From Bremia lactucae (lineage: Eukaryota > Oomycota > Peronosporomycetes > Peronosporales > Peronosporaceae), in contig NC_090627.1 in assembly GCF_004359215.1 (NCBI RefSeq), forward strand, positions 1,619,857 to 1,655,516: DNA of 35,660 nucleotides. Direction: 5' to 3'. Shown here piece by piece: positions 19,654 through 27,902 of the stretch. A program made the position numbers and the translations under genes. How positions within the stretch are numbered: the stretch's first letter is position 1; each line of letters starts with the position of its first letter. The notes under the pieces were generated by a model. The model worked only from the letters and a program-made list of their open reading frames with translations. It did no database searches and was not told where the DNA came from.

Positions 19654-20586
19654 ATGACGAGCACGCCTCACTCCCCAATCAGCATCTACATAAGCGGCTT
19701 GGCATCGAGTCCGTCTAGGAGTCCTGCACTTGTGAATATCGACAGATATATCGTGAGGATGACACAGCTGCAGAAGCCCGCGACGAGTGTCGTAGGCCTT
19801 ACATCGCCGAATTTTAAGCACAGACCTGCGCTCGGTCCCGACGCCCCTGGTCTCACGTGTCTCGGCGACAATGTCTCGACGACTTTCGTGGCCGAGACTG
19901 TGCTTCCTACGGACAGCGGCCTCTTCCGTGTACGCGCGTACCGCTCAATTGGCTCGTTGCGGGCGAGTGAGCCCATTGCGATGATATCCGGCGACGTCGT
20001 CGGCAAACATCACGTGCCCGTTCGTGTGCACGACCAGTGTTTTACGTCGGAAGTGTTTGGTTCGCTCAAGTGCGACTGCAAAGAGCAGCTTGAGTACGCT
20101 AAATCCTACACAAAGCAACACGGTGGGGTCGTGATTTATATGCCCCAAGAAGGCCGAGGGATTGGCCTTGCAAACAAAATCATGGCCTACTCGATGCAAG
20201 AGCGAGGATTTGATACCGTCGATGCGAATCGCGTGCTAGGATTTAAAGACGACTATCGGTCGTACGAGCCCGTGGTGGATATCTTACAGGATTTAGAGAT
20301 TCAATCGATTCGGCTGCTGACGAATAATCCACGGAAGATTCGATTATTACGGCAGCTTGGGATCCGTGTCGACGGACGCCAGCCTGTGGTAATTAAAGCA
20401 GGAGAGTATAGCCAAGATTACCTTGTGGCCAAAGCTAAGCGGATGTCACACTTGCTGCCATCGGATGGAAGCAGTGATGAGCTATTAACGGATGAGAGTC
20501 AGGACGAAGACGAGAGAAATCCACAGGAAGCCGTCGCGCTGGTATCTCCGACGGCATCGTCGACTTCCTCGTCTGGTGATTATTAG
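19654..20586 (+). CDS. GTP cyclohydrolase II
   Basis: A 310-residue protein with a complete GTP cyclohydrolase II domain at about 75-268. This enzyme opens the GTP ring to give the pyrimidine precursor of riboflavin plus formate and pyrophosphate, the first step of riboflavin (FMN/FAD) synthesis. The zinc ligands C129, C140 and C142 are present (DQCFTSEVFGSLKCDC), as are QEGRGIGL (165-172, with catalytic Arg168) and NNPRK (224-228). It is the RibA type without a fused DHBP synthase (RibB) domain. Compared with bacterial RibA (about 200 residues) it has a 65-residue Ser-rich N-terminal extension and an acidic, Ser-rich C-terminal tail (268-310). Met1 is taken as start; Met36 is a possible alternative that would keep the domain whole. 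Confidence 0.93.
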   Translation: MTSTPHSPISIYISGLASSPSRSPALVNIDRYIVRMTQLQKPATSVVGLTSPNFKHRPALGPDAPGLTCLGDNVSTTFVAETVLPTDSGLFRVRAYRSIGSLRASEPIAMISGDVVGKHHVPVRVHDQCFTSEVFGSLKCDCKEQLEYAKSYTKQHGGVVIYMPQEGRGIGLANKIMAYSMQERGFDTVDANRVLGFKDDYRSYEPVVDILQDLEIQSIRLLTNNPRKIRLLRQLGIRVDGRQPVVIKAGEYSQDYLVAKAKRMSHLLPSDGSSDELLTDESQDEDERNPQEAVALVSPTASSTSSSGDY

Positions 20587-21095
20587 GACCGAAACAATAA
20601 CGTTTCAAGGACGGATAAGAATCGGAGTATTCTAGAAGCAGGAGGGAGAATAATTCGAGGACATCGATGACCTTCGCGTGCAGCCCCCTGCTTACCGTGC
20701 TCCTTTCAAGATAAGGAGCACTCACGAAAGGATACGGTGGTACCTTAACGCGTTCAAATTCACGCTGGAAGAATGGGAAGGAGTGCGACTAGATAGAACA
20801 AAGTCCAAGAAGCTGTACATTAAAATAGCCTGCCGGAACGTGGTGCATGATGCAATCCTGAGATTGCCATTAGTTGCTTTATCGTGATTTGCATCCAATC
20901 ACCAACCAGTAGTGGATCGTAAATATAACCAATCCGTTCTCTCCGCGGGTATGTTGCGTTATGAATGTTTGCCCATTAAGCACGAATTGAGCTTCGGTGA
21001 CGCAAAAGGAGTGCTCTCTAAAGAGGCACAACACAACAGAGCAAAGAGTGCTGTTGGTATTGTGCACATTGTGCGGTAGCTAAGAAGTAATCACA
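20587..21095 (+). other. intergenic with one unassigned open frame (20654-20887)
   Basis: An open stretch at 20654-20887 encodes a protein-like sequence (HERIRWYLNAFKFTLEEWEG, then basic residues) with no ATG in frame. It could be an exon relic or chance. I do not recognise a domain. The rest, 20888-21095, is the upstream region of the Got1-family gene and shows no further gene. Confidence 0.25.
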
Positions 21096-21515
21096 ATGCT
21101 GGACGACAATCGGAAGATTGGCACGCTGTTGCTGGGACTTGGCTTTGCGTTTTTGCTCTTGGGCGTGCTCATGATCTTTGACGCTGCGATGCTCGCGCTT
21201 GGCGACGTGCTCTTTTTAAGCGGTGTGACACTTACTATTGGTCTTTCGCGCACGGTGCGCTTTTTCACGCGCAAGGAGCGATGGCGTGGCATCGTGTGCT
21301 TCCTTGGGGGCATCTTGCTGGTGATGCTGCGCTATCCAGTGATTGGCATGATCATTCAGAGCTTTGGCTTTTTAAACTTGTTTGGATCGTTTTTTTCAGT
21401 GGCTGTGGCTTTCCTGCGCCAGACACCGGTTATCGGCACTGTGCTTTGTCTGCCCGGCATTTGTCATGCGGTGGATCGACTCGCGGGTGTTCAGAAGCGG
21501 GGGTACCAAGTCTAA
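21096..21515 (+). CDS. Got1/Sft2-family Golgi vesicle transport membrane protein
   Basis: An intact 139-residue protein with four predicted membrane helices (about 8-28, 31-50, 64-80, 82-107) and a fifth weakly hydrophobic stretch near 108-120. The family pattern is clear: [19 protein letters not shown] (28-46), a short basic loop ([15 protein letters not shown]), then [20 protein letters not shown] (71-90) and [16 protein letters not shown]. Got1 proteins sit in ER-Golgi membranes and help traffic and fusion of COPII/Golgi vesicles. Length equals the family norm of about 140. The ATG is the only in-frame one before the first helix. It has no intron. Confidence 0.9.
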   Translation: MLDDNRKIGTLLLGLGFAFLLLGVLMIFDAAMLALGDVLFLSGVTLTIGLSRTVRFFTRKERWRGIVCFLGGILLVMLRYPVIGMIIQSFGFLNLFGSFFSVAVAFLRQTPVIGTVLCLPGICHAVDRLAGVQKRGYQV

Positions 21516-22670
21516 GGAAGCGTCGTAGAGCACTAGGAAGTGACGTTAATAATAATTTGCCTTGAGATTTTTCGTACAGAAACTTTCGCTTTCACGTGTA
21601 TACTATAAATATCACGATACATTCAACACGTGGGAGCCTCACGCCTAGAGCACTGTGCCATTTAAAGTCTTCATTTCACTCGGTGAAAAAGCTGTCAAAT
21701 AAAAATTACGATGCAAACAGCTTAATAAGTGGTCCGATTTGCGATCTCTGATGCTCATATGAATGCGGTTATCGACGTCTAACATCAGGAGCAAATAGAT
21801 AGTTAAATCAAATCAAAAAAAAGTTTACTTGACGAACTATACCACTAAACTTACGACGTCTTCAATACGAGCGTAGAATTAGCGGCAGGGTTCTTGCAAC
21901 CATTGGCTTAAATCAACATCATTAGTCACCTGAGTAATTGAATATTTGTATATTTACAGACTATAGCAAATATTCGAGCATGTCAACTTGAATTATAGAA
22001 GAGCAATAGAGAATGCTTTACATTTGTGAGGTTTTTTAGCAACCGGAGTGATCAGTAGTCTTCACATGAAATCTTTTGGCGCTTCCTTACCTTAGATACT
22101 GCGAGCGACGTGACTTCGATAGCGATGTCTCCATAATGCGCGTATAGAGCGATAAGCGGAGATCGCGAAGGCAGAAGACAAGCTAGTGGCGATGACGTGA
22201 TTCTTCTCCATTTAAAAGCATGTTGGAATCTCCTAGCTCGCTCTTGCATGATTTAAATTATAAGCGCGCAAGCCGATTCCTTTGCGAAACCATACCGCAA
22301 ATTTTAAGATAATCATGACACGAAATAGCAAGACGACGGTACTGGAATTCTCAACATCAATCCTACATTACAGACTTCATTATCTGCTCCAAATGCGCTT
22401 AATAAAATAGGATTCGCGACGTCAATTTAGTCGCGAGTTTGTTGCATTTAAAGCTCGCCGTATGGTCAAGGATTTTCGTGTTTAAAGTAAGCAAACGTGC
22501 TTGACTAAAGGTACGAAAAGAGCAGTGAACGAGCTTAATGTGTGAGAGACAGCAAACAAAACGCAAATCTAAAAGAGCATGCGCCGACAGAATAAGAGCA
22601 CTTTTCAGTCGCTTCTGACCATAAGTCCTTAACACCAGGTGAGCCAATCGCCTCCTGCAGTTACTTCACC
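21516..22670. other. intergenic, nothing recognised
   Basis: Over 1.1 kb of AT-rich DNA with stops in all frames. No repeat shared with other parts of the window and no RNA gene was seen by eye. Short minus-strand frames at 22052-22249 and 22399-22647 lack support. Confidence 0.5.
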
Positions 22671-23022
22671 TATGGGCTCAAAAATTCCGAGCAGCCACGA
22701 ATACTCCCCACATCCTCTCGTTACGCAGCATGAAGCTACAGAAGCAAGGCAACAACCCTTTCGGTAAGACTGAGAAACATTTACACCTCCATCGCAGTAG
22801 CGCGTTTGCTCGAAGTTCGTCTGGCACGCGCCGTGCAACTGGCAAATCACGATCGTCAGAAGCTTCGCGAGCTCGTTTAAGAGCTCGAAATTGACGCTTG
22901 CGACGTCCAACAAGGAGTTCAAAACGGTTGCGATTGAAACAATCGTATCGCAACGAGACGAACGCAACTAAAACAGGACGAACAGGCACTGTCTCACAAA
23001 GGAGCAACATAACCTCTAGATT
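22671..23022 (+). pseudogene. possible decayed gene, unidentified
   Basis: A plus-strand ATG frame starts at about 22673 (MGSKIPSSHEYSPHPLVTQH) and reaches a good donor GTAAGA with a CAG acceptor 37 nt later (22759-22797). After it, a frame reads VARLLEVRLARAVQLANHD and RQKLRELV, then a TAA, then ELEIDACDVQQGVQNG, a TGA and further Lys/Gln/Glu-rich text. The amphipathic, coiled-coil look suggests a broken gene, but the phases across the intron do not give one clean product and I recognise no family. It lies tail-to-tail with hisG. Confidence 0.28.
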
Positions 23023-23054
23023 AGAATTGTTTTTTAATTTTCATAACGCGTTAT

Positions 23055-23921
23055 CTACGCACGGCAGTTTTCAATGTAAAGGACCATAATATCTGTCGCT
23101 CCGACGTCATGGAGTTGGTCCATGACATTCGATACGTCCTTGACTTCGACCATTGCCGACACCGCATAGCCCCCACCCACAAGTCCATTGATCGTAGGTG
23201 AGCGACGACCTGGCGTGATTGTGCTCACTTTGTCAAGCAAGTCCTTGTCGACATTATACGTCACCATGCGGTACTTGGTGGCGGTTATGTAACCTAAAAT
23301 ACGTTGGTGAACCTTGTCCACAAGATCTTGATGCGCCGTATGAGGATTGGCAATCAATACGGCTTCAGTCGTTAATATCGTCGATAAAAGCTCGAGCCCC
23401 GCGGCTTTCATGGTCGTACCCGTCTCAACAAGGTCTACGATGCCATCCGCGAGGCCTAGCGAGCACGCGGCTTCGACGGATCCCGAGACGTACTTGATCT
23501 TGGTACGTCCCGTGATCTCTGTCTCGAATTGTTTAAAGTAATCCCGAGTGACATTTGGGAAGGACGTGACGATGCGTTTGCCGGCCAAGAACTTGGGAGA
23601 GGTAATCGCATCTTTAACGGGGGTTTGTACCCCTAGGGTACATTGGCCAAAGCCCAGCAGTTGTAACTCATTAACATTCGTGCGACTTTCGGCAACGATG
23701 TCTTGACCGGTAATACCGAGGTCCAACTTGCCTTCCCCCACGTATGTGGCAATGTCCGAAGCTGGGAGAAATACGAGGGTAACAGGGAGACTCGAACATA
23801 GCGCAATGTCGACACGATTTGGTCGATAATAATCTAAACCTGCACCCATTAGTAGCTTGAGAATCTTGTCGTGAAGGCGACCTTTCTTAGGCACGGCAAA
23901 TAATAGCCGCTCGTCCGACAT
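23055..23921 (-). CDS. hisG: ATP phosphoribosyltransferase, long form (HisG)
   Basis: An intact 288-residue protein that joins ATP and PRPP to give phosphoribosyl-ATP, the committed step of histidine synthesis. The catalytic part begins LLFAVPKKGRLHDKIL, has GKLDLGITGQDIVAE (64-78), and carries the PRPP-binding segment ADGIVDLVETGTTMKAAG (158-175). Residues about 213-287 are the ACT-like regulatory domain of the long form (TPGRRSPTINGL at 236-247, then VSAMVEVKDV), the histidine feedback site in bacterial relatives. A long form means it should not need the HisZ partner. The start Met fits the family. It is divergent from the gene at 24077 with 155 bp between start codons. Confidence 0.95.
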   Translation of the reverse strand: MSDERLLFAVPKKGRLHDKILKLLMGAGLDYYRPNRVDIALCSSLPVTLVFLPASDIATYVGEGKLDLGITGQDIVAESRTNVNELQLLGFGQCTLGVQTPVKDAITSPKFLAGKRIVTSFPNVTRDYFKQFETEITGRTKIKYVSGSVEAACSLGLADGIVDLVETGTTMKAAGLELLSTILTTEAVLIANPHTAHQDLVDKVHQRILGYITATKYRMVTYNVDKDLLDKVSTITPGRRSPTINGLVGGGYAVSAMVEVKDVSNVMDQLHDVGATDIMVLYIENCRA

Positions 23922-24076
23922 GATCTATACGATCGGGGTTGATGAATGGCCGTACCGGTACTCAATCGCTTTTGTATTGAATCGACCGGTTTGCGCAATC
24001 ACAGCTTTAAAGTAAACGAACTTAACTAGTAAAGTCAGAGAACATTACCAAAGCGCACTTGGCCGGTGCCCGCAAC
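23922..24076. promoter_or_regulatory. short shared upstream region of hisG and the 24077 gene
   Basis: Only 155 bp separate the two start codons, so the promoters must overlap or share this DNA. A near-palindromic GCGATTGAGTA/AATCGACCGG area lies at about 23955-23990. I cannot define a core promoter for either direction. Confidence 0.5.
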
Positions 24077-24588
24077 ATGGACGACGGGGAATTCCTGCGG
24101 CTCCTGGAACGCTATCCAGTCGTGCGTAAGAAGACTCACTGCCGTGTACAATGGAATGATATGGTGCGCAAATCAATGTCGCTTTGTTACTGCTGTAGAG
24201 ATGGTTCTTAGAATACAAACCAGTGTAGCAGTCGTGCTAACACGTGGCCTATGGACTGGGTTCTCGGATTACAGTACGACGACGAGCCGGCGGCAACGCA
24301 GCCTGCTAGCTCTGGTATTTTCCTCACGACAGGACAAGAGAGCAAGATTGAGTTGACAGACTCCTTGGAGGATGCAATAGAGAAATTCCTAGCTCCGTAT
24401 TTCTCGTCTAGTGAGACAGCAAAGGTCCACCAGGAGCTCGAAAAGGTGCCGACGGCGTTTACAAGCTTGCAAAATCATCAACTAATTTTATATGACATTG
24501 TTATGATCAATAGCTATTGCAAGACTTTGTGTCGGGCTTAAATTTGGAGAATGTCAATGACTTGTGCGCCCAGTTTAATCCTCAATAA
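24077..24588 (+). CDS. small conserved-looking protein, three exons (hypothetical)
   Basis: Best read as three exons: 24077-24163, 24224-24445 and 24514-24588, giving about 127 residues. Intron 1 starts GTGCGC and ends CCAG at 24223 (24211 is an in-frame alternative); intron 2 (68 nt) starts GTGCCG and ends ATAG. Without splicing the first exon meets a TAG at about 24209; with splicing the frame runs from MDDGEFLRLLERYPVV through IELTDSLEDAIEKFLAPYFS to LENVNDLCAQFNPQ. The last two thirds are acidic and helical. I do not recognise a family. It faces hisG head-to-head and the next gene tail-to-tail, with 87 bp between stops. Introns are inferred from splice signals and frame only. Confidence 0.6.
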
Positions 24589-24675
24589 AGTTGACACGGT
24601 TAGCAGCGGGCTGAAGTCTTTCATTTCACATTAAGTTTTGTATTGCTGGGAAAGATCATGACGCTAGAATCGAAA

Positions 24676-25441
24676 TTAGAAATAAGTAATGTAGCCAAGA
24701 ATACGATAGCATCGCCTCCGTACCTGCCGAAATGCATGCGTTTGTACAGGATCGAGGAAGGGCGACGTGCTCCAGAAAATCACGAGCGTACGCAACTCCT
24801 CTGTTGTACTCTGAAATGAAATCCGTCGTAAGAGTATTTCCTATCAAAGCAAGGGTATTTTAATCACATGAATACTCGAACCACTTTTCCTTTTTAACGT
24901 ACAATGTGCTGATACTCTGCTTCAAACGTTGCCAACTCTTGATTAAGCATCTGATAGTAGTCCACAGGCCGTAACGTCGTTGAAATCACATGCTCGACGT
25001 CATCCCTCCCGTGTACCACTATACACATTAGTATACATCATACTGCCTCCACACTCGCCACGCACCCATGTCCCTTGCTTGTGCTTGTAAACGATACATT
25101 TCGTCCAGGAGCTCCTCAAAGCCTCGCGAGAGCTCCTGGACTTGCTGCAATAAATCTTCCGCCACCCACGGATCAATCTCTACATTCTTCCCAAGCCCCT
25201 GTAGCACCACCGCGTCCTTCTCTCTAGCATCCGTTCGCAAGGCGGCCGCTTGTGCGTCTCGAAGCGCCACTACCGCTGTCTGAAACCTTTCAATCGTGGC
25301 ACTTGCCTTCCGTTCCCGATCAAGCCAGACTGTCCCTTTCTCCTGCATGCGTAGAAATAGTTTCGAGATCCTCACCGCATCCGTGTCAACGCCACGTGAC
25401 GCGTCGTTCTCGCCCACAATTGTCCTCTTCTTCCTAGCCAT
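24676..25441 (-). CDS. coiled-coil protein, three exons (hypothetical; nucleoporin-like possibility)
   Basis: Reading exons 25441-25066, 25018-24903 and 24810-24676 gives about 208 residues. Intron 1 (47 nt) has donor GTGCGT, a CTAAT branch-like site and acceptor TATAG; a 38-nt alternative also keeps frame. Intron 2 (92 nt) has donor GTACGT and acceptor TTTCAG. Residues 1-16 are basic; about 40-125 form a long helix rich in Glu, Gln, Ala and Leu; exon 2 adds STTLRPVDYYQMLNQELATF; exon 3 ends in a basic helix. The PVDYY-x5-E-x3-F pattern after a coiled coil recalls Nup58/p45-type nucleoporins, but this is a weak hint. It is divergent from the TPR gene with only 40 bp between start codons. Confidence 0.6.
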
Positions 25442-25481
25442 TTAACCCGGCACAGTCCACTTAAGTACGAGCGTAATCACG
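25442..25481. promoter_or_regulatory. 40-bp divergent intergenic region
   Basis: The two start codons (25441 minus, 25482 plus) are separated by 40 bp, too little for two independent promoters plus 5' leaders. Each gene's transcription start probably lies at or within the other's leader or coding region. The sequence has no evident TATA box. Confidence 0.5.
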
Positions 25482-26483
25482 ATGCGTGTGCGACTCGTAT
25501 GGGTCTTACTGCTCTCCCTCGCGTCCCACGAGGCTGTCGACGCCAACGACAACCCCACGGCGTCGACGTCTCGTGCCTCTACACGTGATCAAGACGCTGT
25601 GATTCAAAAGATTCGAGGCCTTCGAAATGAAGGCATGAAACTCAATGATGCGCATAATTTTCGAGGCGCGATCGAGAAGCTACGTGATGCGATAGCCGCT
25701 CTACATGACCGTGTCTTTGGAGAAGCACGTCAAACAATCACCGATGCTTCCGAAATTTCACAGGACGCTGCTCTCTACGCTCAGATTCTTAACGACTATG
25801 GTTCTGTCTTAATTCGTGCGAAACAGTACGACGAAGCGATTGAAGTCCTCGAAGATTCCATTGCGATGGTCCAAAAGATCTACGGCGATAGCCATCCGTC
25901 GCTTAGTCTTTCGCTTCGTAGCTTAGCCGAGGCGTACATGGCCAAGAAAGAGTACAAGATGGCGATTAAACGGTACAAGACGTTGCGAAAACACGTCAAG
26001 CGAGGACTCGGAGCGACGCACGAAGCGTACATAGAGGCCTCGCTGAAAATTGCCGAGGGGTACAAAAAGTTACACAAGAATGAAAAGACACTCGAAGTTT
26101 TGGAAAACGCGGTCAAGGCTCAAGGAAGTGAGCCAAATGGCTTGACCACGGGCGTTGCCGAGCTGTATATGGAGCTCTCGACTGCCTATGTAGCCATGAA
26201 CGACATTGAAAAAGCGCTTCGAGCTGCAGGAACTGCAAATGTCATTTTCTTGCAACGGGACGGTAAAGACTCCTTGTCGTATGCCTTTAGTTTAAATGCA
26301 TTGGCAGGCGTCAAGATGCGTCAAAAGGAAGTGGACGAAGCCATTCAATTGCTTGAACAAGCTCATCGCATTGCTGTGAGCATTTATGGGGAAAAGGATG
26401 CGATTACTATTGCAAGCGCCAAGACGCTGAGAGAGGTGAAGGAGCACAAAATGGACTTGCAGACCTCGAAAGATGAATTGTAA
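25482..26483 (+). CDS. ER-lumenal tetratricopeptide repeat protein with C-terminal KDEL
   Basis: An intact, intronless 333-residue protein. Residues 1-19 or so are a signal peptide (VRLVWVLLLSLASHEAVDA). About six TPR-type helical pairs follow (47-80, 97-134, 140-175, 181-213, 224-258, 266-303); segments such as LNDYGSVLIRAKQYDEAIEV and IYGDSHPSLSLSLRSLAEAY match the kinesin-light-chain-like TPR subclass. The last four residues are KDEL. Signal peptide plus KDEL means retention in the ER lumen through the KDEL receptor, where a TPR protein would act as a scaffold or co-chaperone; it has no J domain or thioredoxin motif. The partner is unknown. Function is inferred from architecture only. Confidence 0.88.
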   Translation: MRVRLVWVLLLSLASHEAVDANDNPTASTSRASTRDQDAVIQKIRGLRNEGMKLNDAHNFRGAIEKLRDAIAALHDRVFGEARQTITDASEISQDAALYAQILNDYGSVLIRAKQYDEAIEVLEDSIAMVQKIYGDSHPSLSLSLRSLAEAYMAKKEYKMAIKRYKTLRKHVKRGLGATHEAYIEASLKIAEGYKKLHKNEKTLEVLENAVKAQGSEPNGLTTGVAELYMELSTAYVAMNDIEKALRAAGTANVIFLQRDGKDSLSYAFSLNALAGVKMRQKEVDEAIQLLEQAHRIAVSIYGEKDAITIASAKTLREVKEHKMDLQTSKDEL

Positions 26484-26575
26484 CCATTTTGAAGGGCTTG
26501 CATTGTTAAAACGTTATAAACCTTGCTAGTTTTAATCAGTTGCCATTGAGTTTTTTACTATTGTCGGATTTATTT

Positions 26576-26852
26576 TGTTACGTGCTAAAGTTGCCCTTAC
26601 GTTACACAGTCCCTGTTAGGCACTTTGTGGACTTCAGGGGTGGTCAATCACTTAAATAAAGTGATTAAACCACATTACTTGGGTCTGGTTCACATTGTGC
26701 CCACCCTTGTGTATGTGATGCACATAGGTGTATTCACATTAGGAAGGATGACGCCTAGCGTCATCCGTTACGCAAGTATCGAGAAAGATACGCTCGCAAG
26801 ACATATTAGTGTTGTCTACAGAAATGACATTTTATTATTGGTTAAAAACAGG
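26576..26852 (+). mobile_element. gypsy LTR fragment
   Basis: Matches the reverse complement of 6640-6879 in order: TGTTACGTGCTAAAGTTGCCC (a decayed TGTAACGGGC start), CAATCACTTAAAT-like, the GGATGACGC hairpin (26746-26766), and ATGACATTTTATTATTG. It breaks off at the N (26853), before the part of the LTR shared with 1502-1590. It starts only 92 bp after the stop codon of the TPR gene. Confidence 0.7.
26809..26852. repeat. 44-bp direct repeat flanking the P450 copy, left
   Basis: Starts GTGTTGTCTACAGAAATGAC and ends TTAAAAACAGG. Identical to 27441-27484. It is LTR sequence. The right copy joins directly to gypsy coding DNA; this left one runs into the N. Confidence 0.95.
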
Positions 26853-26853
26853 N
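26853..26853. other. assembly gap (single N)
   Basis: The base is N. It lies between the LTR fragment and the duplicated P450 segment, so that junction is not supported by continuous sequence. Confidence 0.95.
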
Positions 26854-27440
26854 GCTACGGGCGTGAGCGTCACGTTAAGCGGACCTTTGACAGGAAACAT
26901 GATGGAGAATTCGTACGTAAGAAGCCACGGATCGTCCACAGTCGTGACGTCAAACTTGCTCAAGAGTGTTGCAAGGGTCATTTTCATTTCCATCATGGCA
27001 AATCGCAGGCCGAGACACACGTGCTGACCAGCTCCGAAGGTGCTAAATGCAAAAGGCGAGAACACACGAAGCTTCTTTGTGTCTGGATCAATCATCCGCT
27101 CGGGTTGAAACGCAAGTGCGTCGTGGCCCCACGTAATGGGATTGCGTCCATTGCAATAGGACGACACCATGATCGTCTGGCCCTTTTGAATAAACGTGCC
27201 ATCCCGTAACGTCGTGTCTTGCATGCACTCGCGCGCGAGGAAGCCCGTGGATGGCGTCAAGCGCAAGTTTTCTTTAATCGCTGCTTCGAGGTACACAAGA
27301 TGTCGCACGTGTTCGGCCTTTGCGACACGAATGGCTCCTGTCAAAAGGCCCGGGACGTTTTGTTGCATTTCGTCGCGAATTTTACGCAAAACCTTTGGAT
27401 AGCGATTCATCATGATGATAAACCAGCACATGCTATGCGC
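26854..27440 (-). pseudogene. truncated duplicate of the P450 gene (codons 340-535)
   Basis: These 587 bp match 17148-17734 with two substitutions and no indel. The changes are at 27083 (His459 to Asp) and 27392 (Ile356 to Val). The copy starts inside the I helix and ends 12 codons before the stop, so it keeps ExxR and the heme Cys but lacks the membrane anchor, substrate-recognition half and both natural ends. It cannot make a P450. Two coding changes and none silent over 587 bp suggests either a very recent copy, an allele, or an assembly insert. Confidence 0.9.
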
Positions 27441-27484
27441 GTGTTGTCTACAGAAATGACATTTTATTATTGGTTAAAAACAGG
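27441..27484. repeat. 44-bp direct repeat flanking the P450 copy, right
   Basis: Identical to 26809-26852. Here the LTR sequence passes without a gap into gypsy coding DNA at 27485, so the unbroken order without the insert would be 26576-26852 followed by 27485. Confidence 0.95.
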
Positions 27485-27902
27485 GCTTCCCAGACAAAGG
27501 TCGTGGTGACTCGAAGAACGAGTACCGGACAGATTAGGACGATCAAAGTCACGTCTAAACGAGTGACCTTTCGATCAGTCTCTAATAAAGAGGACGGTCC
27601 TTCGAACAAGGTGTTCGAGGCCGTCAAAGACGAAATTGCGGAGGCTTCCTTAGTTGAGGTGCTCCGGCAAGTCTTTAAATTTGCCAAGGAAATAGTATAA
27701 TCCCGGAGATGTCGTGGGAGACTATCCTAGCCGAATGAAAGGATGGAAAGATCTACAAGTAGTCACAGCAGTTCCAGAAGAGAAGTGGGTGGACTGTTGC
27801 TCGTCGTCCACAATGGACGAAATTGTTTTAGAAACGGACAAAAAGAAACGGTAGGCTGATCAAGGCCGGGATGCCTTGAAAGACAGTCCGTAATTTGAGA
27901 TT

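Noticed and set aside
20435..20725. 96-codon minus-strand frame
   Set aside because: Antisense to the C-terminal tail of GTP cyclohydrolase II and its 3' flank; no motif.
22629..23010. 110- and 112-codon minus-strand frames
   Set aside because: Arg/Cys/Leu-rich without domain; the plus strand has the more protein-like text and splice signals.
24656..24847. 63-codon minus-strand frame and a 53-codon plus-strand frame from 24658
   Set aside because: Mostly covered, in another frame, by the third exon and second intron of the coiled-coil gene, which explains the open reading.
26809..27484. 44-bp direct repeats as a transposon target-site duplication
   Set aside because: Too long for known eukaryotic target duplications, the insert has no transposon ends, and an N lies at one junction.
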